From Paradesertivirga mongoliensis (GTDB taxonomy: Bacteria; Bacteroidota; Bacteroidia; Sphingobacteriales; Sphingobacteriaceae), in the NCBI RefSeq assembly GCF_024436395.1, contig NZ_JAFMZO010000005.1, forward strand, positions 1-64,000: DNA of 64,000 bases, read 5' to 3'. The notes under the pieces are model-generated. The model was not told the origin of the DNA and made no database searches. It was given only the letters and a program-made list of their open reading frames with translations. Each line of letters opens with the position of its first letter. Position 1 is the stretch's first letter. The translations under genes and the position numbers were made by a program. This document shows, piece after piece, positions 1 through 8,250 of the stretch.

Positions 1-36
1 TATCAAGACTTTATTTTTTAAATCGCCCTTGATCAT
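1..36 (-). CDS. Start of a protein gene that runs off the left edge (12 codons visible)
   Basis: On the minus strand an ATG at 36-34 opens a frame with no stop up to the window edge. The visible peptide is MIKGDLKNKVLI. A purine-rich GAAGGAAAG lies just upstream and a well-formed Bacteroidetes promoter (93-123) lies about 60 nt upstream, which together make this a likely true gene start. The peptide resembles the N-terminus of a short-chain dehydrogenase, where a glycine-rich loop would follow, but 12 residues cannot establish a family. Confidence 0.45.
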   Translation of the reverse strand, partial: MIKGDLKNKVLI

Positions 37-92
37 ACTTTCCTTCTCTGTCAAAACCGCTTCAGTTCGCCCCCTTCCTCGCGATGGGGTTA

Positions 93-123
93 CAAAGATA
101 ACCCTTTTATCATTGCAAGGCAA
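93..123 (-). promoter_or_regulatory. Bacteroidetes-type promoter for the left-edge gene
   Basis: Read on the minus strand, TTG (123-121), a 20-nt spacer and TATCTTTG (100-93) match the Bacteroidetes -33/-7 consensus TTG-N19-20-TAnnTTTG. Transcription would start near 89 and run left, giving a leader of about 50 nt before the ATG at 36. Confidence 0.65.
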
Positions 124-239
124 GGGTTTTATTAGGCTTTTTATACATTAAAAGATCCGGATCATCCGATCATGTACTTATATGTATATTATAACACGTT
201 ATGACCGGAGTGTTCTGAGCGATATGCAAAAGGAATGAT

Positions 240-375
240 TTCTAAAGGCCACACATAGTTAGCCCCGATAGTAACGGTTACCCCGAACGGAGGTCTGCCG
301 AGCGATGGGGTGAGGAGTAAAAGTGAATAGCGGGACCGGCGGAAAAAGACCCGAAGAAGTTTGCGCTTCTAAACC
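240..375. other. Structured, GC-richer non-coding stretch in the left intergenic region
   Basis: No open frame is supported between 37 and 536. The AT-rich flanks at 121-200 and 385-536 show nothing but promoters. The segment 240-375 stands out: it is GC-rich relative to its flanks and holds short inverted repeats (ACCCC 280-284 with GGGGT 307-311; CGG 288-290 with CCG 298-300; AGAAG 355-359 with CTTCT 366-370). The 10-mer GCGATGGGGT occurs at 81-90 and again at 302-311. A TATCTTTG box on the minus strand (384-377) could drive transcription leftward through it. It could be a small RNA or a degenerate intergenic repeat. Confidence 0.35.
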
Positions 376-376
376 A

Positions 377-384
377 CAAAGATA
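377..384 (-). promoter_or_regulatory. Possible -7 box reading into the 240-375 segment
   Basis: TATCTTTG on the minus strand is an exact TAnnTTTG match, but no TTG lies at the right distance upstream, so this is a weak promoter call. Confidence 0.3.
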
Positions 385-502
385 CTCCTTATATATATGT
401 ATCGTTTTATATCTTATAATGACTTAGCGGCAGATTGTTAAAGTTTGTTAAAGCGAGGAGTCAGATGCTTATTTTGGATACTTTAGGAGCGCTATTAAAA
501 TA

Positions 503-532
503 TTGAAATTAAATTGAATTAACCTATCTTTG
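503..532 (+). promoter_or_regulatory. bamD promoter, nearly leaderless
   Basis: TTG (503-505), a 19-nt spacer and TATCTTTG (525-532) fit the consensus exactly. The box ends 4 nt before the ATG at 537. If the box is centred near -7, the transcript would start at about 536, leaving essentially no 5' leader. Confidence 0.75.
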
Positions 533-536
533 CGCG

Positions 537-1412
537 ATGTTTAAAAACAAGCAATTTTTAACGTATTGTTTTATATTGTTGATGACGGTTCTTACTGGCT
601 GCAAAAGCAAGTTTGAAAAGTTACAGGAAAGCACCAATACGGCTAAGAAATATCAGGAAGCCCTGCGCCTGTATAATAAGGGTGATTATAATAAGGCCTT
701 AATTTTATTTGATGATCTGATGCAAAGGTATCGTGGAATGAAGGAGGCTGAAGATTTGTCGTACTACTTTGCCTATACGCACTATAAATTAAAAGACTAC
801 GCTACTGCACGTTACCAGTTTAAGGTTTTTGCTGATACTTACCCTAACAGTCCGAAAGCTGAAGAAAGCCGCTTTATATCGGCATATTGTTATTACCTGG
901 AATCTCCTAACTATACTTTAGATCAGGAAAATACCATACGGGCCATTGAGGCCTTGCAATTGTTTATTAATCTTTACCCTAAAAGTGAGCGGGTAGCGGA
1001 GGCAAGCACGCTGATTAATAATTTACGCGATAAGCTTGAGAAGAAATCGTATGCCAATGCCAGATTATTTTATGATATTGGTGATTATAAATCGGCAGTA
1101 ATTGCGTTCAGAAATTCAATAAGGGATTTCCCGGACACGAAATACGCGGAGGAAATGGAATATTTGACGGTAAAGGCACAACAACTTTATGCTCAGAACA
1201 GTTTAGAGACTAAGCAGGAAGAACGTTTTAATGAGGCGATTGGTTATGCTACCGAGTTCGAGGAAGATTATCCGAATAGCCCTTACCTGAAAGAGGTACA
1301 GGCGATAAAGAGGAAATCAGAACAAGATATTATTAACGTAAAGAAATTATTGGCGACTATGATGTCGCCGCAGGATAAAGCGAAACAGGCAGATACATTA
1401 CAAAAAGATTAA
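537..1412 (+). CDS. bamD: BamD, outer-membrane assembly lipoprotein
   Basis: BamD is a lipoprotein of the BAM complex, which inserts beta-barrel proteins into the outer membrane from its periplasmic face. The 291-residue product starts with a lipoprotein signal ending in LTGC, so Cys22 is the expected lipidated residue. The rest is helical with TPR-like repeats: LRLYNKGDYNKALILFDDL near residue 45, and further units near 80, 120, 180 and 230. Length and repeat layout match the family. rpoZ follows after 7 nt, so the two are probably co-transcribed. The first ATG is kept because the lipoprotein signal begins there, even though the promoter box lies only 4 nt upstream. Confidence 0.93.
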   Translation: MFKNKQFLTYCFILLMTVLTGCKSKFEKLQESTNTAKKYQEALRLYNKGDYNKALILFDDLMQRYRGMKEAEDLSYYFAYTHYKLKDYATARYQFKVFADTYPNSPKAEESRFISAYCYYLESPNYTLDQENTIRAIEALQLFINLYPKSERVAEASTLINNLRDKLEKKSYANARLFYDIGDYKSAVIAFRNSIRDFPDTKYAEEMEYLTVKAQQLYAQNSLETKQEERFNEAIGYATEFEEDYPNSPYLKEVQAIKRKSEQDIINVKKLLATMMSPQDKAKQADTLQKD

Positions 1413-1419
1413 GAGCAGT

Positions 1420-1746
1420 ATGAATACACCAAAAAATACAATACCAACCAGCACTATTACCAGAGATGTTCGTCAGTTGGATGAGAAAACAGACAACATT
1501 TATGAGTCTTTAGTAATTATTGCAAAAAGAGCCAATCAGATTTCTAACAATCTGAAAGAAGAGCTGAATGGTAAACTATCAGAGTTTGCATCGTCTAACG
1601 ATAATCTGGAAGAGATTTTCGAGAACCGCGAGCAGATCGAAATATCTAAGCATTACGAGCGGTTACCAAAACCGACTTTGATTGCGGTTGATGAATTTCT
1701 GAACGACAAAGTCTATTTCAGAAACCCATCTAAAGAGCAGGGATAA
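1420..1746 (+). CDS. rpoZ: RNA polymerase omega (Rpb6-like) subunit
   Basis: This 108-residue acidic protein matches the Bacteroidetes form of the RNA polymerase omega/Rpb6 subunit, which helps assemble and stabilise the beta' subunit. Visible family features are the helix YESLVIIAKRANQIS (about residues 29-43) and the later helical segment LPKPTLIAVDEFL. It lies 7 nt after bamD and is followed by a very strong terminator at 1767-1808, so bamD-rpoZ looks like a two-gene unit. The neighbourhood bamD-rpoZ-coaBC is a recurring Bacteroidetes arrangement and supports the call. Confidence 0.85.
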   Translation: MNTPKNTIPTSTITRDVRQLDEKTDNIYESLVIIAKRANQISNNLKEELNGKLSEFASSNDNLEEIFENREQIEISKHYERLPKPTLIAVDEFLNDKVYFRNPSKEQG

Positions 1747-1766
1747 CATAATCTCTTTCTTCAAAG

Positions 1767-1808
1767 AATGCCTTTTGAATTGATCTGTCAATTTAAAAGG
1801 CATTTTTT
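1767..1808 (+). terminator. Strong intrinsic terminator after rpoZ
   Basis: A 17-bp stem (1767-1783 with 1788-1804, one G-U pair) closes on a four-base loop (TCTG) and runs into a T tract. It separates bamD-rpoZ from coaBC and excludes a coaBC start at 1768. Confidence 0.88.
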
Positions 1809-1811
1809 ATG

Positions 1812-1819
1812 TAAGTTTG
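1812..1819 (+). promoter_or_regulatory. -7 box of coaBC promoter
   Basis: TAAGTTTG matches TAnnTTTG, directly after the rpoZ terminator and 11 nt before the coaBC ATG. No TTG lies at the usual distance because the terminator stem occupies that position. Confidence 0.5.
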
Positions 1820-1830
1820 AGCATACTTAT

Positions 1831-3033
1831 ATGCTTAAAGGGAAAAATATATTACTCGGCATTTGCGGCAGTATAGCCAGCTATAAATCGGCCACCCTGG
1901 TTAGATTGCTGGTTAAAGAAGGCGCCACCGTAAAGGTGATTATGACGACTGATGCGAAGAACTTCATCACTCCTCTTACGCTTTCTACTCTTTCTAAGAA
2001 TCCTGTCTACTCCGACTATTTTAACAAAAGTACCGGGGAATGGAATAACCATGTTGATTTTGGGCTTTGGGCAGACTATTTGATAATAGCACCCGCTACT
2101 GCTAACACCTTAGCTAAACTGGCGAACGGTTTGTGCGATAACTTACTTGCTGCCACCTATCTGTCTGCCAGATGCCCTGTATACTTCGCTCCTGCTATGG
2201 ATCTGGATATGTGGAAGCATTCTTCCACCCAACAGAACATCGAAAAGCTATTGGGGTATGGGAACGTTTTAATCAAGCCGGCATATGGTGAGCTGGCGAG
2301 TGGTCTAACCGGTGAAGGCCGTATGGCAGAACCCGAACAGATTGTTGCTTTTCTTGAAGCTCATTTAAAAAGCAATTTGCCATTAGCTGGAAAAAAGGCT
2401 TTGGTGACTGCAGGACCAACTTATGAACCGATTGACCCGGTACGATTCATTGGCAATCATTCGTCGGGCAAGATGGGTTTTGCAATTGCTGAGGAATTAT
2501 GCAAACAAGGCGCAGAAGTAGTATTGGTTTGCGGGCCAAGCGGAGAAAAAACAATAAATAGAAGCATAGTGCGTATTGATGTAGGATCGTCTGTAGAAAT
2601 GAATGCTGCGGTTCAACAACATTTTAAAGAAAGCGACATCACCATTATGGGCGCTGCGGTAGCCGACTACCGCCCTAAAGAAGTTGCAAGAGAAAAGATA
2701 AAGAAAGAGAGCAGCGAATTTATGCTCGAACTGGTTAAGACCACGGATATACTTTCGGAACTGGGCAAAATAAAACGGTCCGGACAAGTATTGATTGGTT
2801 TTGCACTGGAGACCGAGAACGAAGAGGAGAATGCACGAAAAAAGCTTCAAAAAAAGAACCTGGACTTTGTAGTACTAAACTCTTTGCAGGATAGTGGAGC
2901 CGGATTCAAAACTGATACCAATAAAGTAACTATTATAGATAAAGATGCGGGCATTGAAAAATATCCGTTAAAAACGAAATCAGAAGTAGCTAAAGACATC
3001 TGCAATAAAATTATTCAACTGTACAATGTTTAA
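1831..3033 (+). CDS. coaBC: CoaBC, phosphopantothenoylcysteine synthetase/decarboxylase
   Basis: This is the bifunctional enzyme of coenzyme A synthesis. The CoaB part joins cysteine to 4'-phosphopantothenate using CTP, and the CoaC part decarboxylates the product using FMN. The N-terminal flavoprotein domain begins KNILLGICGSIASYK and contains FAPAMDLDMW. The C-terminal ligase domain begins near residue 190 with KKALVTAGPTYEPIDPVRFI and includes NHSSGKMG. With the start at 1831 the protein has 400 residues, the usual length. The in-frame start at 1768 is rejected because it lies in the upstream terminator stem. The 3' end overlaps the next gene by 8 nt. Confidence 0.94.
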   Translation: MLKGKNILLGICGSIASYKSATLVRLLVKEGATVKVIMTTDAKNFITPLTLSTLSKNPVYSDYFNKSTGEWNNHVDFGLWADYLIIAPATANTLAKLANGLCDNLLAATYLSARCPVYFAPAMDLDMWKHSSTQQNIEKLLGYGNVLIKPAYGELASGLTGEGRMAEPEQIVAFLEAHLKSNLPLAGKKALVTAGPTYEPIDPVRFIGNHSSGKMGFAIAEELCKQGAEVVLVCGPSGEKTINRSIVRIDVGSSVEMNAAVQQHFKESDITIMGAAVADYRPKEVAREKIKKESSEFMLELVKTTDILSELGKIKRSGQVLIGFALETENEEENARKKLQKKNLDFVVLNSLQDSGAGFKTDTNKVTIIDKDAGIEKYPLKTKSEVAKDICNKIIQLYNV

Positions 3034-3934
3034 ACGTTTTGTCATCACCTTGATCGCTGTAATTAACCTATCGACTGCAGTACAGGCGCAGGAATTGAAT
3101 GCAAGAGTCCAAATTCTGTCGCCACAGATTCAGAATACAAATAAAAGGGTGTTAGATGTTTTGGAGACATCTATTCGCGATTTTTTAAATACAAGAAGAT
3201 GGTCGCCGGATAACTTCCAGGTGCAGGAACGAATAGATTGTAATTTCGTCATTAATATCACAGAATGGGATGGCGGGGCGAACTTTAGAGCGGATGCACA
3301 AATACAATCTACCCGGCCAGTTTATGGTACGACATTCAATAGCACCGTATTTAACTACAGCGATAAAGAGTTCAGTTTTAATTATACGGAGGGCCAGCCT
3401 CTTGATTTTTCTGATCAAAATTACATCAACAATCTAAGCTCGCTACTTGCGTTTTACGCCAATATTATCGTGGGGCTGGATTATGATACTTTTTCAAGAT
3501 ATGGTGGCAGCCCTTTGTTTGCAAAAGCCCAAACCATTGTAAATAATGCTCAAAACGCCCCTTTCCCCGGATGGAAAGCTTTTGAGAATCTGAGAAACCG
3601 ATATTGGTTGGCGGAAAACTTAACTAATAAGGCATATAACCCGATACGGGAAGTGTTGTATAATTATCATAGACATGGCCTGGATATTATGTACGACAAC
3701 CAATCTAAGGGAAGAAAAGAAATCATGAGCTTGCTTCCACAACTTCAGAAAATCGACAAGCAGAAGCAGGGCTCGATGCTAAGCCAGATCTTCTTCACGT
3801 CAAAAGCTGATGAGCTGGTAAACTTATTGAGCCAATCAGATCCGCGAGATAGAATGAACGCCTATAATATTCTTACTGTATTGGATCCGCCGAATGTTAC
3901 TAAATATGAAGTATTAAAAAATACAAGGCGCTAA
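3026..3934 (+). CDS. DUF4835 family secreted protein
   Basis: A 302-residue protein of the Bacteroidetes family DUF4835, whose function is not established. A signal peptide ends at about VQA|QE (residue 21), so the mature part is probably periplasmic. Typical features are NKRVLDVLETSIRDFLNTRRW, the FVINI strand and the later LLAFYANIIVGLDYDTFS segment. It overlaps the end of coaBC by 8 nt and precedes recN by 23 nt. This order is common in Bacteroidetes, so co-transcription is likely, but the neighbours do not reveal its job. Confidence 0.85.
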   Translation: MFKRFVITLIAVINLSTAVQAQELNARVQILSPQIQNTNKRVLDVLETSIRDFLNTRRWSPDNFQVQERIDCNFVINITEWDGGANFRADAQIQSTRPVYGTTFNSTVFNYSDKEFSFNYTEGQPLDFSDQNYINNLSSLLAFYANIIVGLDYDTFSRYGGSPLFAKAQTIVNNAQNAPFPGWKAFENLRNRYWLAENLTNKAYNPIREVLYNYHRHGLDIMYDNQSKGRKEIMSLLPQLQKIDKQKQGSMLSQIFFTSKADELVNLLSQSDPRDRMNAYNILTVLDPPNVTKYEVLKNTRR

Positions 3935-3957
3935 ACTGAAATTGTTATTTGATCTGC

Positions 3958-5628
3958 ATGCTTAATCGCCTTATTATTCAAAACTACGCTTTAATAGACG
4001 ATCTCGATATATCGTTCTCTAAGGGGTTAAATATACTTACGGGAGAAACGGGAGCTGGTAAATCTATTATTCTAGGTGCCTTGTCGCTCATATTGGGAAA
4101 CCGGGTCGAAGGGCGGTATTTTTTCAACCAGCAAAAAAAATGTATCATAGAAGGAAGCTTTAAGATAGATGGGTATAAACTGCAGGACTTCTTCGGGCAA
4201 AATGAACTGGATTATGAAACAGAGACCGTTCTGAGACGGGAAATTTCATCGGAAGGAAAGTCGCGGGCCTTCATTAACGACACGCCTGTAAATCTGGCTA
4301 CATTAAAACAGTTGGGTGAACTGCTGATCGATATCCATTCGCAGCACGCTACCTTCGAAATAAACAATGAAAGCTTCCAGCGCCTGGTTGTTGATACGCT
4401 GGCAGCGAACGAAGCGCTGTTAAAAGAATACCAAAAGCTTTTTAACAGTTACAAAGAAAAGAAAGCAAGATTAAGCGAACTGATAGACGCCGGTAAAAAA
4501 GCGAATATAGAACTGGACTACCTCCAGTTTCAATTTGAGGAATTGGAAAAGGTTAATCTTATTGAGGGTGAGCAGGAAAAGCTTGAGCATGAACTACAAA
4601 CTTTAAGCCATGCGGAAGAAATTAAACGCAATCTGCTTGGCGCTTCCTATCTGCTGAGCGAGAGCGAGCAGGCAGTGATTGCGCGTCTGAGAGAGTCGCT
4701 AACCCAAGTACAACAAGCCGGCAAATACCTTCCAGAATCTGAGCTACTGGCAGAAAGGCTACAAAGCAGCTTGATTGAATTGAAGGATATTGTCTCGGAG
4801 ATTGAACTACTTGAACAAAAAACAGTGGTTAATGAGGCACGCTCTTCAGAAATCAGTACGCGATTGAGTTCGATCTACAGCCTTCAGAAGAAACACCATG
4901 TAAATACAGTTACAGAGTTACTGGAGATTCAGCGTACGCTTTCAGACAAAATCGAATCGATTTCATTCACTGAAGAAGAAATATCAAGCCTGGAAGAGGA
5001 AGTAAAAAATCATCATGCAGAGCTTCTGATAGTTTCCGAGACTTTATCTGCAAGCAGAACGGAAATAATCCCGACCATAGAGAACAAGGTAAAAGAAACT
5101 CTTGCAGAAGTGGGGATGCTTAATTCTGTGCTCAAGATCAATAATCAGCTTTTAGATGAGAACTCATTGAACGCCTTTGGGAGAAACAAGATCGAATTCT
5201 TCTTCTCTGCAAATAAGGGGCAGGAACCAGCGCCGATGAGTAAGGTAGCATCCGGTGGAGAATTATCAAGGTTAATGCTGAGTATAAAATCCTTAATAAC
5301 TACACATATTGCTCTACCTACCATCATTTTTGATGAGATAGACACCGGGATTTCGGGCGAGGTTGCTTTAAAGGTTGGAGTAATCATGGAACGTTTATCG
5401 GCAAATATGCAAGTGATCGCCATAACTCACCTTCCGCAGATAGCTAGCAAAGGCGAAGCCCATTACTGCGTTTATAAAGACGACCGCGAAGATAAAACAC
5501 ATACCAACATCCGCCTACTAAACGGCCATGAAAGGGTTTTGGAGATTGGCAAAATGCTGAGCGGTGAGACTCCAGGAGAAGCGGCTTTACAGCATGCCAA
5601 AGAATTGCTGAGTTTGAGTGACGGATAA
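3958..5628 (+). CDS. recN: RecN, DNA repair ATPase
   Basis: RecN is an SMC-like ATPase that acts in double-strand break repair. Residues 29-36 form the Walker A motif GETGAGKS. A long coiled-coil fills roughly residues 150-370. The C-terminal part has the signature VASGGELSRLMLSIK and Walker B TIIFDEIDTGISG. The 556-residue length is typical. The ATG at 3958 is chosen over an upstream in-frame TTG at 3949 because MLNRLIIQNYALID is the normal RecN N-terminus. It lies 23 nt after the DUF4835 gene. Confidence 0.94.
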   Translation: MLNRLIIQNYALIDDLDISFSKGLNILTGETGAGKSIILGALSLILGNRVEGRYFFNQQKKCIIEGSFKIDGYKLQDFFGQNELDYETETVLRREISSEGKSRAFINDTPVNLATLKQLGELLIDIHSQHATFEINNESFQRLVVDTLAANEALLKEYQKLFNSYKEKKARLSELIDAGKKANIELDYLQFQFEELEKVNLIEGEQEKLEHELQTLSHAEEIKRNLLGASYLLSESEQAVIARLRESLTQVQQAGKYLPESELLAERLQSSLIELKDIVSEIELLEQKTVVNEARSSEISTRLSSIYSLQKKHHVNTVTELLEIQRTLSDKIESISFTEEEISSLEEEVKNHHAELLIVSETLSASRTEIIPTIENKVKETLAEVGMLNSVLKINNQLLDENSLNAFGRNKIEFFFSANKGQEPAPMSKVASGGELSRLMLSIKSLITTHIALPTIIFDEIDTGISGEVALKVGVIMERLSANMQVIAITHLPQIASKGEAHYCVYKDDREDKTHTNIRLLNGHERVLEIGKMLSGETPGEAALQHAKELLSLSDG

Positions 5629-5701
5629 TAAATTCAATTTTACTCTTATCAATCGGCACCAAACCAATTAATTCATTATTTTAGCCAACCAAATTTGAAA
5701 T

Positions 5702-6523
5702 ATGGCTTACAACTTATTAAAAGGAAAACGCGGGATAATAACTGGAGCGTTAGATCAGAATTCTATTGCCTGGAAGGTTGCTGAAAAGGCGCACGAAGAG
5801 GGCGCTACTTTCGTATTAACCAACGCGCCGATAGCAATGCGCATGGGCGAAATAAATAGCCTTGCAGAGAAGACTAATTCACAGATTATTCCTGCTGATG
5901 CCACCAATGTGGATGAGTTGACTAATCTGTTTGTTCAGTCGCAGGAAATTCTGGGTGGAAAGATCGATTTTGTGCTTCACTCAATAGGGATGAGTATAAA
6001 TATTCGTAAGAAGATTCCATATACAGACTCAAACTACGACTACTATATGAAAGGCCTTGATGTGTCTGCTTTATCATTTCACAAAATGCTTAGTGTGGCT
6101 AAAAAGCTCGATGCTATCAGCGAATGGGGAAGCGTAGTGGCTCTTACTTATATGGCGGCCCAACGTACTTATCCATTCTACACCGATATGGCAGATATCA
6201 AAGCAATGCTGGAATCAATTGCCCGCAGCTTTGGGTATCATTACGGAGTTGAGAAAAAAGTTCGTATTAATACTGTGTCACAATCGCCGACTAAAACTAC
6301 AGCGGGTACTGGAATAAAGGGATTTGGGGATTTTTATGATTATGCCGATGCAATTGCTCCACTTGGAAACGCCGACGCAGAATCATGCGCTGATTATTGT
6401 ATCACATTATTCTCTGATCTTACCAGGATGGTAACTATGCAGAATCTTTTCCATGACGGAGGATATTCATCTACTGGAGTAAGTGATGCTATAATGTCTA
6501 AATTGGGAGTAGAAAGTAAATAG
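5702..6523 (+). CDS. fabI: FabI, enoyl-[acyl-carrier-protein] reductase (NADH)
   Basis: FabI reduces trans-2-enoyl-ACP in the last step of each fatty-acid elongation cycle. This 273-residue short-chain-dehydrogenase-fold protein has the FabI-type nucleotide loop GIITGALDQNSIAW (residues 11-24), the SIGMS turn near 94-98, and the catalytic set Tyr150, Tyr160 and Lys167. The spacing is the same as Tyr146/Tyr156/Lys163 of the E. coli enzyme. The position next to the conserved SIG glycine, Phe in E. coli, is Met here. The gene appears monocistronic, with a bidirectional terminator downstream at 6541-6570. Confidence 0.93.
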   Translation: MAYNLLKGKRGIITGALDQNSIAWKVAEKAHEEGATFVLTNAPIAMRMGEINSLAEKTNSQIIPADATNVDELTNLFVQSQEILGGKIDFVLHSIGMSINIRKKIPYTDSNYDYYMKGLDVSALSFHKMLSVAKKLDAISEWGSVVALTYMAAQRTYPFYTDMADIKAMLESIARSFGYHYGVEKKVRINTVSQSPTKTTAGTGIKGFGDFYDYADAIAPLGNADAESCADYCITLFSDLTRMVTMQNLFHDGGYSSTGVSDAIMSKLGVESK

Positions 6524-6540
6524 ACGTTTAAAAGACTAAC

Positions 6541-6570
6541 AAAAAAGGCCGATAAACATCGGCCTTTTTT
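6541..6570. terminator. Bidirectional terminator between fabI and a convergent gene
   Basis: A perfect 13-bp stem (6541-6553 with 6558-6570) with an AAAC loop carries A and T runs at its base, so it can act on both strands. It ends 1 nt before the stop codon of the convergent gene. Confidence 0.88.
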
Positions 6571-6571
6571 G

Positions 6572-6958
6572 CTAGAAATCAGATTCCATCAGAACAATTT
6601 TTACGGTCATGCCCGGAGGTGGGGAGACCGTTCCCAGTCCATCGTACTCCTGCACTTCCAATACAACTTGTCCCGGACGGGTCACATAACTATACGAATC
6701 TCCATTATAGAGCTGAGGTATTTGCTCGTAGGTCCGATCGCCGAACGAAAGATACACCAACACTCCTCCCCTTTCATTCATGTAATCATCCAATTCCGGC
6801 ACATTGATTGCTGTCGTGTAACTTCTTCCTCCGTTTAAAGGAACCCACTGTCCGGAACTTAAATTTACAATGATTGTCCGGTTAGGGATGATGTATTCTT
6901 TTTTGCAGGAGTTTATGAGCAAAATTACAGGCAGGCATAGTAGCAGTATCTTTTTCAT
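6572..6958 (-). CDS. Small predicted lipoprotein of unknown function
   Basis: Starting at the ATG at 6958-6956, this encodes 128 residues: MKKILLLCLPVILLINSC is a lipoprotein signal with Cys18 as the lipidation site, followed by KKEYIIPNRTI and a beta-rich region. The in-frame reading from 7006 would put 16 polar residues before the signal and is rejected. I do not recognise the family. The pattern of a short exported domain with many Tyr, Gly and Val residues suggests a small beta-sandwich. It shares a terminator with fabI and looks monocistronic. Confidence 0.7.
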   Translation of the reverse strand: MKKILLLCLPVILLINSCKKEYIIPNRTIIVNLSSGQWVPLNGGRSYTTAINVPELDDYMNERGGVLVYLSFGDRTYEQIPQLYNGDSYSYVTRPGQVVLEVQEYDGLGTVSPPPGMTVKIVLMESDF

Positions 6959-7023
6959 ATCTGTGTGTTTATTGATTAGATATGTTTTTAGTGGGAAAGG
7001 TTGCACCAGTAATGCTATAAAAT

Positions 7024-7051
7024 AGCAAAGCCGGAAAAATCCGGCTTTGCT
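7024..7051 (-). terminator. Terminator after the porin-like gene
   Basis: A 12-bp perfect stem (7024-7035 with 7040-7051) and an AAAA loop lie 25 nt past the stop of the minus-strand barrel gene. On that strand an AT-rich ATTTTATAG follows. Confidence 0.75.
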
Positions 7052-7075
7052 TAATTTAGAGTAAAGTTTAATTCC

Positions 7076-8179
7076 TTAAAAGGCGTAAACAACTGCCAGT
7101 GAAAATTGTGAAGCTGATTTGGTATCTGCACCTAAGCTTGTATTCTTCTTGAAAAACACATTCTCTGAAGCGTTATCAAATCTGATCTCCGGTATAAAAG
7201 TCAAGCCACCGGATTTAAGATTGCTGGATAGAGTGATTGCAGAAAATGAAGTACCCTCGATAGTCACATCATCTTCAGTTACATCTTTCCATTTAAAATA
7301 CTCACCTCTCAATCCCAAGCTAAAGCCATTCGTTACTGAAACTTGAGGATAGAGGGCAATCCCACTGTAACCCCCTAAGTCATCAGGCATCGAATAGTCT
7401 GCTGCGTTTAATCCTAATTTAAACCTATCGGTAATTTGATAAGCGGTAGTCAAATCTAACACAGTACCAGAGCCATAGGTATCGTTACCTCCGTTAGCCT
7501 GTCCTGTTAAGACATTTAAATAAGCCGACCAACCTTCTATCGGTGTTAGGGCTAATTGAGCCCCAAAATGTGATACGCCATTAAAATCCTGATAAGTATT
7601 CCAGTCATTGAATAAACCAACCATCACACCTACTTTACTTGAAAGGGAAAAGTTTGCCTTAATTCCTGCATTCTGGAATGGACCATTAGTAAATAAGTAA
7701 GACGTGGAATAATTGTAATTACCTACCGGAGAGATAACTTCATACCCAACAAATGTGCCCATATAACCCGCCGTTACAGAAAACCTGTCGGTAAATGCAT
7801 AAGTTGCATATAGATTTTGGATATTGAAAGAGTTCTCAGCGTTATCCTCATCAAAGTTTCCGTTGGGAATAGACTGATATTGCCCTCTTGGTCCGAATGA
7901 CACTTCCCCTACAAAAGAAGCCTTTCCGGTGGTTTTCTTCAAAGCGACATCTATCATCCCGAGAGATATTGAGTTATTCTCTGTAGCGAAGCTTGTACCC
8001 GAATATCCATTTTCCGCTCTATATCCAATATTTCCAGGCTTGTAGCCAGAAAAATCATATTTATAATACGCATCTACCGACCCCGAAATAGTTAAAGGCG
8101 CAGAAACCGAAGCTGAATCCTGAGCATTAGCATATGATACACCAGCCAATGCAATTAACGAAAGTAGTTTTCTAAACAT
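7076..8179 (-). CDS. Outer-membrane beta-barrel porin-like protein (OmpL/bbp2-like)
   Basis: A 367-residue outer-membrane barrel with a signal peptide ending near ANA|QD (residue 19). The mature part is a series of alternating beta strands such as FSVTAGYMGTFVGYEV and KVGVMVGLFNDWNTY, and the last residues LAVVYAF end in Phe as barrel proteins do. It resembles the OmpL-like porin family of Bacteroidetes. It lies 71 nt downstream of an ammonium transporter on the same strand, which suggests that it serves passage of small nitrogen compounds across the outer membrane. That link is inferred from position only. Confidence 0.78.
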   Translation of the reverse strand: MFRKLLSLIALAGVSYANAQDSASVSAPLTISGSVDAYYKYDFSGYKPGNIGYRAENGYSGTSFATENNSISLGMIDVALKKTTGKASFVGEVSFGPRGQYQSIPNGNFDEDNAENSFNIQNLYATYAFTDRFSVTAGYMGTFVGYEVISPVGNYNYSTSYLFTNGPFQNAGIKANFSLSSKVGVMVGLFNDWNTYQDFNGVSHFGAQLALTPIEGWSAYLNVLTGQANGGNDTYGSGTVLDLTTAYQITDRFKLGLNAADYSMPDDLGGYSGIALYPQVSVTNGFSLGLRGEYFKWKDVTEDDVTIEGTSFSAITLSSNLKSGGLTFIPEIRFDNASENVFFKKNTSLGADTKSASQFSLAVVYAF

Positions 8180-8250
8180 GTTGCTTTTTGTTAAATAAGG
8201 TTTGTTAATTTTAATGTTGCTTTTGTTATAAGGTTGTTTATTTAATCGAA

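Noticed and set aside
1768-1830. Upstream extension of coaBC (21 extra residues)
   Set aside because: It starts within the stem of the rpoZ terminator and has no family similarity.
6959-7006. 16-residue extension of the small lipoprotein
   Set aside because: It would place polar residues before an intact lipoprotein signal peptide.
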